Assembly (NCBI GenBank): GCA_002689655.1
Contig: NZHC01000049.1
Location: 21,676 to 83,418 of the forward strand
Reading direction: 5' to 3'
Length of the DNA: 61,743 bases
Source of the DNA: Rhodopirellula sp.
GTDB taxonomy: Bacteria > Planctomycetota > Planctomycetia > Pirellulales > Pirellulaceae
Shown: positions 29,944 to 38,972 of the stretch, piece after piece
How positions within the stretch are numbered: the stretch's first letter is position 1
How the letters are laid out: each line of letters starts with the position of its first letter
Program-made: the position numbers and the translations under genes
Notes under the pieces: model-generated
Database searches by the model: none
Told to the model about the DNA's origin: nothing
The model's input: only the letters and a program-made list of their open reading frames with translations

Positions 29944-30888
29944 ATGCTTTTCGATTTTCTTTCTCCACCAACGAACAACGACGATCTGGGAACTCTCGGA
30001 CATTATCGCGTCATCTCAGAACTGGGACGCGGCGGCATGGGGTATGTCTTTCAGGCGTTGGACACAAAACTGAAACGTTCTGTCGCTCTGAAGGTGATGA
30101 ATAAAAAAGTTGCATCCAGTCGCAACAGTCAAAAACGGTTTGTTCGTGAAGCTCAAGCGATGGCTGCACTTCACCACGATAACGTCGTTACCATTTTCGA
30201 AGTCGGCAAAAGCGACGACACACCTTTCATAGCCATGGAGATGCTGAAGGGGCAATCGCTTGAACAGCGAAACCAGTCTGCGCAGCAACTCAACGGCCAG
30301 CAGATCATCGACTATGCTAGGCAAATTGCCACCGGACTGGCATTCGCTCATGAAAAAGGGATCATCCATCGCGATATCAAGCCGGCTAATATCTGGATTG
30401 AAGAAGGAACTGAGCGCATCAAAATTCTCGATTTTGGACTCGCACTGGCTTCAACACCGCTGGATCAACTCTCGGGCAAAGTAGCAGTGATAGGCACGCC
30501 AGGTTATCTTTCACCAGAACAAGCTCGATCAGAACCTCTGGATGATCGATGTGACCTCTACAGTCTCGGGGCAGTGCTCTACGAATTATGCACTGGCTCG
30601 CTCCCTGTGCTAGCCAAGTCTATCCCGGGTCAGTTAGTAACAATCATCGCGAAGCGCGCCCAACCGATAAGCCAACTGAACCCTGAAATCCCCCAAGAAC
30701 TCTGTGAACTGATTCACCAGTTACTCCGGAAAGAACCGCGTTCACGACCAAAGTCAGCGGTCAGTTTCTGTGAACAGCTCGATCAGGTTGAAATGGCATG
30801 TGACGCTAAAAGTGGCATCGCGATCGCAATCAATAATCTGCAAAAGGGACTCAGCGATATTGCGAGAAAAAAAGATGCCGTCAAGTAG
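29944..30888 (+). CDS. Serine/threonine protein kinase (Hanks type)
   Basis: A compact cytoplasmic kinase of 315 residues with no membrane segment. Numbered from the ATG at 29944, the Gly loop is GRGGMG (~28-33), the ATP Lys is in VALK (~50), the catalytic loop is HRDIKPANI (~142-150, an RD kinase), the metal motif is DFG (~163-165), and the activation/P+1 segment is GTPGYLSPEQ (~184-193). All key residues are present, so it should be active. A short helical tail follows the kinase domain. The TTG at 29941 immediately before the ATG is a less likely start. It converges with hemQ, 52 bases away. Confidence 0.93.
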   Translation: MLFDFLSPPTNNDDLGTLGHYRVISELGRGGMGYVFQALDTKLKRSVALKVMNKKVASSRNSQKRFVREAQAMAALHHDNVVTIFEVGKSDDTPFIAMEMLKGQSLEQRNQSAQQLNGQQIIDYARQIATGLAFAHEKGIIHRDIKPANIWIEEGTERIKILDFGLALASTPLDQLSGKVAVIGTPGYLSPEQARSEPLDDRCDLYSLGAVLYELCTGSLPVLAKSIPGQLVTIIAKRAQPISQLNPEIPQELCELIHQLLRKEPRSRPKSAVSFCEQLDQVEMACDAKSGIAIAINNLQKGLSDIARKKDAVK

Positions 30889-30906
30889 CGATTAAGTGAT
30901 GCGCAT

Positions 30907-30933
30907 CAGTCGCGCAATCACACTCTGCGACTG
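30907..30933. terminator. Possible hairpin between converging kinase and hemQ genes
   Basis: Perfect 7-base arms (CAGTCGC / GCGACTG) lie at 30907-30913 and 30927-30933 in the 52-base convergent gap. No T-run follows on either side, so this is a weak candidate for a bidirectional terminator. Confidence 0.3.
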
Positions 30934-30940
30934 CTGACGT

Positions 30941-31786
30941 TCACACAACTTGACAGTGATCCAGAATTTGCTGAGCTCCCGCTCGATAGCCAACATAAAA
31001 CGGACCAAACTCAGCGTACTTCGCGCTGGCTTTGTCAAATCGCATCTTATAAACAATCTCGCGAAGGTACTCTGGGTTCCGGCCCCACAAAGTCACCATC
31101 CATTCCCAATCATCCAAGCCAACTCCCACAGAAATGAGTTGGCTGACTTTGCCGGCAAACGCGATACCACTCTGAGCATGCTCAGCCATCATCGCATTGC
31201 GAGCACTGAATGGTTCCGAAAACCAATTAGCGCCCACAACCCGACTCTTGTTCATGGGATAGAAACACGCTGCAGGCCAGTCTGGAATTTCTGGTCTCAA
31301 TCTCTGCTCATTCATCATCGGCAAACGACGTTCGTAAGCAGCAACCTTGGCAGCAAGTTCCGGTGACTCAGGATCTGCCCCCCCAGCAATCAAGCGATCA
31401 CGAAAACGCTCAATCGTGGGAACATATTCACTCACCTCACTCATGGATACAAATGACCAAACGGGCTCGATGAACTGGCCCAACCCTGGTGCCATGATTC
31501 TCTGATGCACCCCATCAACCTTAGCAGGATCGGGATCCATCAACATGACGCAGAAATCGGCTAAATGGCCACTCACCCAATAGGAAACCTGCCGTTCGTT
31601 CTTGAGTTCAGCGTCAGCACCGAGCGCGCCTTCAAGCTGTTTTTGACATTCCAATGACAAGCCACTTTGCATGACTTCACGTCGAAATCGGTAAAAGTAA
31701 TGCCCACAATGCCAGCCGTTTAGCGGAATTGTAGATGGCTCGGGTAAAGGCTGAGAGGGACGTTGTGCAGGAGGTCGAGAATTCAT
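30941..31786 (-). CDS. hemQ: HemQ-type coproheme decarboxylase (chlorite dismutase-like family)
   Basis: The protein has the landmarks of the HemQ branch: an HYFYRFRRE segment near the start, FYPMNKSR (with the catalytic-type Tyr), then RNAMMAEHAQSG with the His in the position of the heme axial ligand. VGLDDWEWMVTLWG and IVYKMRFDKASAKYAEFGPF follow. HemQ decarboxylates coproheme to heme b with hydrogen peroxide in the coproporphyrin-dependent route. That pathway is known in Gram-positives, Planctomycetes and relatives. A Pro-rich 20-residue leader precedes the domain and no signal peptide is seen, so it is cytoplasmic. Two direct copies of GATTAGCAACA sit immediately upstream of the ATG, where an SD would normally be. 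Confidence 0.9.
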   Translation of the reverse strand: MNSRPPAQRPSQPLPEPSTIPLNGWHCGHYFYRFRREVMQSGLSLECQKQLEGALGADAELKNERQVSYWVSGHLADFCVMLMDPDPAKVDGVHQRIMAPGLGQFIEPVWSFVSMSEVSEYVPTIERFRDRLIAGGADPESPELAAKVAAYERRLPMMNEQRLRPEIPDWPAACFYPMNKSRVVGANWFSEPFSARNAMMAEHAQSGIAFAGKVSQLISVGVGLDDWEWMVTLWGRNPEYLREIVYKMRFDKASAKYAEFGPFYVGYRAGAQQILDHCQVV

Positions 31787-31788
31787 AT

Positions 31789-31812
31789 TGTTGCTAATCG
31801 ATGTTGCTAATC
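31789..31812 (-). promoter_or_regulatory. Tandem direct repeat at the hemQ translation start
   Basis: On the minus strand GATTAGCAACA occurs twice with a 13-base period (31812-31802 and 31799-31789), ending 3 bases before the hemQ ATG. No SD is present. It may be an operator or a translational control site; a chance duplication is also possible. Confidence 0.4.
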
Positions 31813-32021
31813 AATGGAAACGGACCGACCCCTGTGACGGACAAATTCAGGCACTTACGAAGTCACTGGAGAATCGATCACCACTATCCTAAACCCATAA
31901 AGAGCGGCCTACGAGGACCAAGTCAGATGATTCGGTGGACCTGACGTAAAAACACGGATTCGCTATGAAAAACCGGGAAAGATTCTCAGACATCACTCAC
32001 AGTTCACATGAACTCAATCAC

Positions 32022-32612
32022 TTACCGGTAGCTCCATTCTGTCCGACGATCGCGATACCCATGATGCCAGTACCAATGCTTTGTTCCGCTGGTTCCGAAA
32101 TATCCATAAGAAAACGGTATTTTCCAGACAGGCGTCTGTATCGTGTTCGGGATAACCGCACGCTCTGTACGAGGACCCTCACGGAACGTAGCTGGAGGAT
32201 GAGACTTACTGCTAATATGACGTGTATCATCTCGATGTGGCCGACCCAAAGGCGACTCGATCACGTCGTAGCCAAGCGTGGGCGTCATGGTCATATCGAC
32301 CGCTGCCGCTACGTGGGAATGCTCGGACGAACTGACCCTCTTCGACGAATGAAAGTGATGCTCTGCGACTCGCACAGGCGAATGCCCACGCTCTGCCGCG
32401 CCGCTCGCAGTCTGGGAGACCCGCGAAAACTGTCTGTCCTGTTGTATGGCAACTGCTCGCCGCTTCTGGCGACTTGAAGTCACGGATGGCAACTTGGAAG
32501 CTCCCAAGCCATGCCAATTCTCATGAAGAATAATCAGCTGGGCTGAACACAGAGACGGCACCATCAACGCACCAATCAAACCTATCACTGAAAAGCGGAT
32601 GGAGTTAGACAC
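32022..32612 (-). CDS. Small secreted protein of a planctomycete-specific type
   Basis: An N-terminal signal peptide (SIRFSVIGLIGALMVPSLCSA) is followed by a low-complexity, Ser/His/Arg-rich middle. The conserved-looking C-terminus is KIPFSYGYFGTSGTKHWYWH followed by HGYRDRRTEW. I recall short planctomycete proteins with this aromatic GYFG..HW..HHGY..R.T.W ending; no function is known. The GTG at 32612 is preceded by AAGGTGG and lies at the signal peptide. A TTG at 32633 falls inside a CTTGTT/AACAAG palindrome and is less likely. The whole frame is shadowed by an open + strand frame, but the signal peptide and C-terminus support the minus strand. Confidence 0.65.
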   Translation of the reverse strand: MSNSIRFSVIGLIGALMVPSLCSAQLIILHENWHGLGASKLPSVTSSRQKRRAVAIQQDRQFSRVSQTASGAAERGHSPVRVAEHHFHSSKRVSSSEHSHVAAAVDMTMTPTLGYDVIESPLGRPHRDDTRHISSKSHPPATFREGPRTERAVIPNTIQTPVWKIPFSYGYFGTSGTKHWYWHHGYRDRRTEWSYR

Positions 32613-32972
32613 GAGGCCACCTTGTTGAAACAAGTAAAGTGGAAATAGGAAAGATAGCGAGAATTTAGCGAACGCGGTGTTTTTAGCGATCGGCTAATTC
32701 GGCGAACTGCCACCAACGTTTTTGCCAAACGGAGGGCAAAAACAACAAATCAGTCACAAAACGGTGAATATCTGAACTGAATTGACCTTTCAAACTGGCG
32801 TGGCTGATCACTATCCTCGCGAAAGCGTCGAGTAATTGCGCGCATGCGGGATAAAACGGTTGGGCGAACGCGTACACGAAAGTGAAAGCAATCAAATCTC
32901 CCGCCACTCTGCGGCGATAATTAACTTGACGGGCGGTATGGAATCGCCGAACTCATCGCACGGAAGCTGAGA
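32613..32972. other. Divergent intergenic region
   Basis: 360 bases between the divergent small secreted protein and the DUF1571 gene hold no gene. A perfect 6-base-arm palindrome (CTTGTT GA AACAAG, 32621-32634) sits at the 5' end of the minus-strand gene and could be an operator. Both promoters should lie here. Confidence 0.4.
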
Positions 32973-33845
32973 ATGAACATGAAACGCCGCAAATTTGTAA
33001 CGCTATGTGGATCTCTGGCACTAGCCGCAGGAAGCCGAACAGTTTTCGCTGACGACAATGGATTGAAGGAACCCGTCCACCGCGTTGCAAAGGCTCCCAA
33101 CAGCGTCGAGCCGACTCCTCTGCACCCTCTGGATCGAGCACTTGACATCGCACGATCGGGACTGGTGGGCTGTCGCGAAAACATCGACGATTACACGGCG
33201 ATCTTGATCAAGCGGGAACGCATTGATGATGTGTTGGGTGCTCACGAATACATGCAGGTCAAAATCCGGAACCGCAAGGTTCAAAATGGCCAAGTCATAC
33301 AGCCACTTAGCGTTTACATCAACTTTTTAAAGCCAAGTTCGGTGAAAGGTCGCGAGGTCATCTACGTCGAGGGCCAAAACGACAACAACATCATTGCTCA
33401 TGAGGGTGGCCTGAAAGGCAAGTTCTTGCCGACTGTGAATCTTCCGCCAGACGGCATGCTGGCGATGCGTGGGCAACGCTATCCGATGACTGAGATCGGT
33501 GTTGAGAATCTCATTGTCAAACTGATTGAACGCGGACAGCAAGCCCGAAAATTCAACGATGTACAATGCGAATTCCGCAAGAACGCACGAGTTCAAAATC
33601 GTGTTTGCACCGTGCTTCAGGTTACACAACCGACCAAGCAACCCAGTCTCGAGTTCTATCAAGCATCCGTCTTCATCGATGATAAGCTGAATGTTCCAAT
33701 TCGGTACATCGCTTACGATTGGCCGCAATATGCCGATGCACCACTTGATGTTCTGGAAGAATACAACTATTTGAACCTTAAGGTAAATGTAGGCTTGAAA
33801 GACGAGGACTTTGATCCTCACAATCCGGCCTACAAATTCTATTAA
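32973..33845 (+). CDS. DUF1571 domain secreted protein
   Basis: The N-terminus (MNMKRRKFVTLCGSLALAAGSRTVFA) is a signal peptide with an RRKFV motif, possibly Tat-type. The rest matches DUF1571 as I know it from planctomycetes: IDDYTAILIKRER, VKIRNRKV, VYINFLKPSSVKGREVIYVEG, LIERGQQARKFNDVQCEF and a C-terminal NVPIRYIAYDWP..LLEEYNYLNLKVNVGL-type segment. The fold resembles outer-membrane lipoprotein carriers of the LolA/LppX type, so lipid or hydrophobic-ligand binding is a reasonable guess but unproven. The start could also be the ATG at 32979. The gene stands alone, divergent from the small secreted protein. Confidence 0.87.
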   Translation: MNMKRRKFVTLCGSLALAAGSRTVFADDNGLKEPVHRVAKAPNSVEPTPLHPLDRALDIARSGLVGCRENIDDYTAILIKRERIDDVLGAHEYMQVKIRNRKVQNGQVIQPLSVYINFLKPSSVKGREVIYVEGQNDNNIIAHEGGLKGKFLPTVNLPPDGMLAMRGQRYPMTEIGVENLIVKLIERGQQARKFNDVQCEFRKNARVQNRVCTVLQVTQPTKQPSLEFYQASVFIDDKLNVPIRYIAYDWPQYADAPLDVLEEYNYLNLKVNVGLKDEDFDPHNPAYKFY

Positions 33846-34126
33846 CGGTTGCGGTCCAGACCGCGAAAAAGTGGACGAGTAAAGCACGACTCCAGGCGTC
33901 GGCCTGGGATCCGCGAGGTGGCCTCGAGCAGAGCGACAAACTCCTCAGACTGTCCAAGTAGATCCGGCATCGGGTTCCAGAAACAGAATTCGAAGCCGGT
34001 GGAGTCGGGCAGATCCGATCACGCTGGAGCATCAGATGGTAACAGCCAGGTGTTCGTCCACATCCCTCACAGCGGTCTTAATCAGATTGTCGATACTCTG
34101 CGATTCTGTGGTCCAGTGACGTGCAA

Positions 34127-34762
34127 TTAGTCTGAGTCTATCGGACGCGACGGTCGTTCCAAAGCGAAACGATCGGACGTTCGGGAATAGGAATTTCCAC
34201 CCATCCGCCCAATCGTATCGAATTCTTCGCTACGGAACTGATCCTCTCGATCGAACAGGTCCGCGGCTACATGTAGCCAGACAATCTGGCCGATCACCAA
34301 ATTGGCACCGCCGGGACCCTGCCCCAATTCGAGAATTTGGTGGACTCGACATTCCATTGCAGCTTTACAATTTTCGACGCGTGGAACCTGCACCCTAGCG
34401 GAGGCAGCTTTTGAAACACCTGCGGCAACAAACTCGTCCGCATCGGGTCCGTACTCGGCTGCAGTCTGATTCATTTGCACGGCCATAGCCTCGGTCACCA
34501 TGTTGACCACAAACTCACCATTTTGCTTTATGTTTCGAAGGGTATCTTTTGCTTCACCCCTACCATTATTCGCCGGGCAAAACATCACCAGCGGTGGATT
34601 CGCACCTACACCATTAAAGAAGCTGTAAGGAGCCAGATTTGCGACCCCATCTTTTGAATAGGTCGAAACCCATGCGATGGGACGAGGCGTAATCAGCTGG
34701 ACCATCCAACCGTACAGCTCGCGAACGGACAATTCTTGAGGATCCAACTGCAAGACAGCCAC
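34127..34762 (-). CDS. Flavin reductase domain (FMN-binding split barrel) protein
   Basis: Signature residues of the flavin reductase-like family are present: LITPRPIAWVST near the N-terminus (the PRPIAWVST FMN loop), NLAPYSFFNGVGANPPLVMF, then DTLRNIKQNGEFVVNMVTE and a C-terminal LVIGQIVWLHV. Such proteins bind FMN and reduce flavins or act as flavin-dependent oxidoreductases; partner and substrate are unknown. I chose the GTG at 34762 because it lies right after the TAA of the inositol monophosphatase gene (TAAAGGTGG) and puts the domain at the usual distance from the N-terminus. The frame is open to 34849 inside the upstream gene. It is the third gene of a coupled operon. Confidence 0.87.
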   Translation of the reverse strand: MAVLQLDPQELSVRELYGWMVQLITPRPIAWVSTYSKDGVANLAPYSFFNGVGANPPLVMFCPANNGRGEAKDTLRNIKQNGEFVVNMVTEAMAVQMNQTAAEYGPDADEFVAAGVSKAASARVQVPRVENCKAAMECRVHQILELGQGPGGANLVIGQIVWLHVAADLFDREDQFRSEEFDTIGRMGGNSYSRTSDRFALERPSRPIDSD

Positions 34763-34764
34763 CT

Positions 34765-35574
34765 TTATGACTGATTGTTGACGGAGAGCAACGAGACCAT
34801 TGACTGGTGAAGAGTACTCGTAGCCGCCACACAGAATCGAGGATTCCAATCGTCCATTTCATTGCCGTTATAGCCAGTCAGCACCGCTCCCGCTTCACGG
34901 GCAATGACCGTTCCCGCAGCGGAGTCCCAGGCTGACACATTCGTTGCCCAGTAAGCATCCAAGCGTCCTGCAGCCACGTAGCACATATTCAACGCGCAAG
35001 AACCCAGCCGCCTCAAAGATCGGCACCTTTCCAGAACCGTTACAAATCTCGCCACCTCGGGGTCTCCACCTTGCACTCCGGCCGGAAAACTGCAGGCTAC
35101 CAAAGAGTCACCAAGATCAGAGCAATCGCTAACTTTTATTGAATGACCATTGCACTTCGCCCCGCCCCCGTCGATCGCCGTAAACAGCTCTTCGCTCACA
35201 GGGTCATAGACAACGCCCAGCCGCATCTTGCCATTGGCATACAGACCTATGGAAACGGCAAAGGACTGTAATCGGTGCACATAGTTGATGGTCCCATCAA
35301 GTGGATCAACAACCCAGCAAGGTTGCGCTGAAGGATCACCACGTTGCACGTCAGCGGGAGGTTCATTTTCACCTTCCTCCTCTCCCACAAAAACATAATC
35401 AGGAAATCCTTGCAGCAGGATTTCTCGGATAGCTTTTTGTGAAGCAAGGTCAGCGTCTGTCACCAGATCTTTCGGCGCTTTTTCCTGCACAACTCGATTA
35501 TCACGCCGAGACATTAACTCAACCGCACCGGCTTTGGCAGCTTTAATCGCTAATTCAAGATGCTGCTCATTCAT
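34765..35574 (-). CDS. Inositol monophosphatase family protein
   Basis: Metal-binding motifs of the Mg-dependent, Li-sensitive phosphatase family are intact: GEEE at 64-67, DPLDGT at 90-95 (in WVVDPLDGTINYVH) and WDSAAG at 216-221. It should hydrolyse myo-inositol-1-phosphate or a related sugar phosphate such as 3'-phosphoadenosine 5'-phosphate or fructose-1,6-bisphosphate. Length (269 aa) is normal. The ATG overlaps the stop of the upstream kinase gene by 4 bases (ATGA, 35571-35574), so translation is coupled. The flavin reductase gene begins 2 bases after its stop. Confidence 0.93.
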   Translation of the reverse strand: MNEQHLELAIKAAKAGAVELMSRRDNRVVQEKAPKDLVTDADLASQKAIREILLQGFPDYVFVGEEEGENEPPADVQRGDPSAQPCWVVDPLDGTINYVHRLQSFAVSIGLYANGKMRLGVVYDPVSEELFTAIDGGGAKCNGHSIKVSDCSDLGDSLVACSFPAGVQGGDPEVARFVTVLERCRSLRRLGSCALNMCYVAAGRLDAYWATNVSAWDSAAGTVIAREAGAVLTGYNGNEMDDWNPRFCVAATSTLHQSMVSLLSVNNQS

Positions 35575-36881
35575 TCTATATCCGACTCACTAAAACCAGA
35601 ATCCTCTTTTTCACCCCACTTAGCCCCAGGCGTCATGAAGCCCGAATCACCATCACGAATCGAATCGACATCGGCTCCTGTGGGTACTCCTTCGACATCC
35701 GTCAAATCACTTTCCAATCGACGCAGCTCCTCCAACCACACACGAATGTCATTGTCGTATTCTGTGGCCATGTCACCCATAATCAACTGACGATGAAATG
35801 CTGCTGCTCCCGTATCAAAATGCTCAGCCGCCTCTGCAGTCGGAAACCTCCGATTCGGATCAGGCGCAATCAAGCCCTGCAAAAAATTCATCAGCAGCTC
35901 ATTGCGGGAGATTTCGTCAGGAAGAATTTGGCTGAGTTGGGAAGGCAGTTCACGTTTTGCCTGAAGCAGCTCACGCAGCTTTTTCTTGTGGCCAAAGGGA
36001 TTCACCCCACTGAGCAACTCGATCAAAACATAACCGACACTGGCAAGATCACTCCGAGGCGTTGAGGTCCGATCCTCGAGGACTTCCGGGGCGGCGTAAA
36101 GTGGAGTGCACTCGCGGTCCCGCGGCGGATTATGGAAATCCATTGCTGATCCCATATCAATCAGCTTCGCATGTCCACTGCGTTTCAGCATGATGTTCGC
36201 CGGCTTGATATCACCGTGCACAATTCCCTCGCGATGCAACGCAGCCAACGCAGCCAAACATTCACGAACAATGGCCACCGCGATGCCTGCCTTGAAACGA
36301 CACTGCTCTGAAGTCTGCGTCAGAATCACCTCATTAATATATTTCCACCGACGGTTACTTACTCGGCCATTCAACAATTGCAAACACCGTGGTGAAGTCA
36401 ATTGACGTAAATCAAACCCATCTACCCACTCCATCAACATTACGCGGATTCGGTCACGCTCAAAAAAGTTTTGCACATCAAGCAGATTATCATGCTGTAT
36501 CAGGGCGACTCGGGCAGCAATCCCAGCAACCCGTGTCATTGCCTCTGTGTAGGCATGAGCACTGTCGTATCTTTCAGGGGAAAAAATCTTCATCGCTACC
36601 GGTACGGTAAAACCATCCGTACCACGGTACTCGCTTAAATAGACTTCACCCTGCCCACCACGACCCAGCAGCCTTAAGATGTGGTGGTGACCTGTCCAAC
36701 TGACTTTGTTCCCTTTCGTCAGCATCTCATACCGTTCCACCAATTTGGGATCGGAACGCGGACGCTCGACGCCTTCGCGCATCTGCGTGAGTTGTGGTTC
36801 AAAGCGTGTAGTTGATTGCATATCATTTTCCTCATCCGTGAGCACTCTCGCAAATCCAGCCAATTTCAGCGAATCATTCAT
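35571..36881 (-). CDS. Serine/threonine protein kinase, non-RD variant
   Basis: A kinase domain runs from ~62 to ~340 with Gly loop GRGGQG (~73-78), ATP Lys in VAMK (~98) and catalytic loop HGDIKPANI (~222-230). The motif is therefore HGD rather than HRD. The metal motif is DMG (~242-244) rather than DFG, and APEV is at ~264. All catalytic Asp, Lys and Asn residues remain, so it is probably active but not regulated by activation-loop phosphorylation in the usual way. An N-terminal extension and a ~90-residue C-terminal tail flank the domain; no membrane segment is seen. A downstream ATG at 36821, with GAGGA upstream, is an alternative start. It heads the operon with the phosphatase and flavin reductase, overlapping the former by ATGA. 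Confidence 0.88.
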   Translation of the reverse strand: MNDSLKLAGFARVLTDEENDMQSTTRFEPQLTQMREGVERPRSDPKLVERYEMLTKGNKVSWTGHHHILRLLGRGGQGEVYLSEYRGTDGFTVPVAMKIFSPERYDSAHAYTEAMTRVAGIAARVALIQHDNLLDVQNFFERDRIRVMLMEWVDGFDLRQLTSPRCLQLLNGRVSNRRWKYINEVILTQTSEQCRFKAGIAVAIVRECLAALAALHREGIVHGDIKPANIMLKRSGHAKLIDMGSAMDFHNPPRDRECTPLYAAPEVLEDRTSTPRSDLASVGYVLIELLSGVNPFGHKKKLRELLQAKRELPSQLSQILPDEISRNELLMNFLQGLIAPDPNRRFPTAEAAEHFDTGAAAFHRQLIMGDMATEYDNDIRVWLEELRRLESDLTDVEGVPTGADVDSIRDGDSGFMTPGAKWGEKEDSGFSESDIE

Positions 36882-38039
36882 TCCGGACCCACCACCCTAA
36901 TCGCAAGGTGAGTCAGATTGTAGGCTACCAAGCCCTAGAAAACCGATGGATTTTCACTTTCCCGACTGATGAACGTCATTCTTTCATGACTTGATCATCA
37001 CTCTACACTCAGGCTGAAGAAAAACATGCAAATCGCGACAACCTGCGAAAAACAACTCGAAAATTCCAATGGTGGCACCAAGGCTCATTCCAGCCAGGCA
37101 TTGAAAACCTGCAGTCGCATATCGAACCAACCCGAATGAGGCATTTCAATCCACACTTGGGTTATCTGACAAATGTGTTAGCTGACAGTAGAGTTATCTG
37201 AGACATGGTTAAGTCCTTGCCGACGGATCCGCACAACGATCCTCATCACCAGAACCGCAAGGCAACCTGCCGGGGTTACTCGCAGCAGTGAGCACCCAAG
37301 GGTCGAGCGGAGCAAAAAAACCGGTCTAGCATCCCGCGAGCCCGGTCGGTTGCTGCTCAAGTGAAAACACTGACAGGACTCAATTCCAAATCAAAGAGGA
37401 CCACGGGGCGTACGTAAACGCATGCAGAAAATTGGGAGTGACGTCCGTGTTCGCGAATTCTATTAAGCCTTCGCTGGCTCGGTCCGTCAGTGCCAACTCC
37501 CGATACGAGTGATCACATCCGGTGTGATACTCCAATGAGCTACTAATTCATTTAATCAGCTCGATGGTTTGGTAGCGTGCGTCGAGTTCAGAATCATGAT
37601 CTGCATGCACGCGGGGTCGGATGGCATTGGTCTGCCATCAAGACATATCTGAAGTCAGGCGTTACCCGGACAGAGTGCAGTGGGCGATATCCCGCGAGCC
37701 ATTACGAAAACGTTATCCATCGGAATACGCATTTGAACATTCCCCTAGAGTAGAAAGAATTATTCGTGTCGGACCCGATTACAGCCAGACACCAAAATTC
37801 GCCGATCACTCAATCAATAGGCTCAAAATTTGGCGTTGGAAGAACGCGTTGTCAACAACAAAGTACACAAGGAAATTGTTTTTGTTTGAAGGCACCTCCG
37901 AAAGCCAATGAAAAACTGGATGACATGGTATAAAGTTTTTAGAAGAGTTTTTTAATCAGCAACGAACTACCGCGCTCTAGTTGACAGTGACTGCGCACCG
38001 TGCTGTGCCCCAAGTATCTCTTACTACAGCAGCTCCACT
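36882..38039. other. Long intergenic region with no recognisable gene
   Basis: About 1.16 kb. Short frames exist (for example 37621-37911 on +, 96 codons; 37178-37360 on -, 60 codons), but none has a recognisable domain, signal or good SD. GTTATCTGA occurs twice near 37158 and 37190. The promoter of the kinase operon should lie at the left end. The rest may be decayed coding sequence or hold an RNA that I cannot identify. Confidence 0.45.
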
Positions 38040-38876
38040 TTGACCGACGATCCATCTCGCAACGACGACTCCGCAGCAAATAATCCGCGACGTCTTTGGT
38101 CGAGTGAGCATGTGAAGGAAATGGAATCCCAATTAGGGAAATCCGTTTGCCGGCAGTTGTCCATTTTCTCGTTGCCTGATGACTTCATCCTGAGTGTGAT
38201 TGTCCCGATCTATAATGAAAGCGGTACGGTAAGTGGGGTCGTTGAGCGTCTCAAACAAACCGGAATCCCGATGGAAATCATCATGGTGGATGACGGAAGC
38301 ACAGACGGAACCTGCGAAGCACTTGAGGAGTGTGTGTCGATGGATGGGGTCAAGATCTGCCATCACCCGGAGAATCGTGGCAAGGGTGCGGCAATTCGAA
38401 CAGGAATTGGTATGGCAACGGGACAAATCGTTGTCATCCAAGACGCCGATCAAGAATATGACCCCAACGACTTTCGTTTTCTCCTACAACCACTTCTTGC
38501 TGGCGAAGCAGACGTCGCTTATGGGACTCGATACGGGCACTGTGATCGCCAACTTTCACCTTGGTGGCACCAAACGGTCAATCATGGCATCAGCTTGCTG
38601 GCAAGCATTGGGATTGGGCTTCGCCTAAGCGATGTTGAAACCTGTTACAAAATGTCAACGCGAGAAAATTTTGAAAAAATCGTCGACCAACTCCGCGAGC
38701 GGCGATTTGGAATCGAAATCGAATTGACAGCACGCTGGGTCCGGCATGGTCTCATCTTCACCGAGCGGCCTATTCGTTATCGGCATCGTTGGTATGACGA
38801 GGGGAAAAAGATCGGATGGAAAGATGGGCTGAGCGCACTACGGTGCATCATCAAATATGGCTTTTTTCGTTGTTAA
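38040..38876 (+). CDS. Family 2 glycosyltransferase (dolichol-phosphate mannosyltransferase-like)
   Basis: A GT-A fold enzyme: LSVIVPIYNESGTVSGVVE opens the nucleotide-sugar domain. MEIIMVDDGSTDGT carries the first Asp pair, then comes HPENRGKGAAIRTGI, and VVIQDADQEYDPND gives the DxD-type metal site. YGTRYG, DVETCYKM and RFGIEIELTARW follow, as in polyprenol-phosphate hexose synthases. Without C-terminal membrane helices it is a soluble or peripheral enzyme, presumably making a lipid-linked or polysaccharide sugar. The start is uncertain: the frame opens at a TTG (38040) without SD. GTG at 38112 or ATG at 38121 would remove a ~25-residue polar leader and still keep the whole domain. Confidence 0.9.
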   Translation: MTDDPSRNDDSAANNPRRLWSSEHVKEMESQLGKSVCRQLSIFSLPDDFILSVIVPIYNESGTVSGVVERLKQTGIPMEIIMVDDGSTDGTCEALEECVSMDGVKICHHPENRGKGAAIRTGIGMATGQIVVIQDADQEYDPNDFRFLLQPLLAGEADVAYGTRYGHCDRQLSPWWHQTVNHGISLLASIGIGLRLSDVETCYKMSTRENFEKIVDQLRERRFGIEIELTARWVRHGLIFTERPIRYRHRWYDEGKKIGWKDGLSALRCIIKYGFFRC

Positions 38877-38972
38877 CCATCCTCCCTGACGCTCGCAGTT
38901 CAACACACCGATGTGGATAACATGTATGTTGACGTGATCAATGCTGGATTTGCTTGACTTGCCCATCCAGTA

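Noticed and set aside
31888-31909. Near match of CCTAAACC(C)ATAAAGAGCG with the end of the DUF5722 gene (about 1404)
   Set aside because: About 18 bases with one indel, in unrelated contexts, with no further similarity on either side; probably chance.
31965-32477. 170-codon + strand frame over the small secreted protein
   Set aside because: Cys/Arg/Met-rich composition typical of a shadow; the minus strand has a signal peptide and a family-like C-terminus.
37621-37911. 96-codon + strand frame in the large gap
   Set aside because: No SD, no recognisable motif, and neighbours give no support; left as part of the intergenic region.
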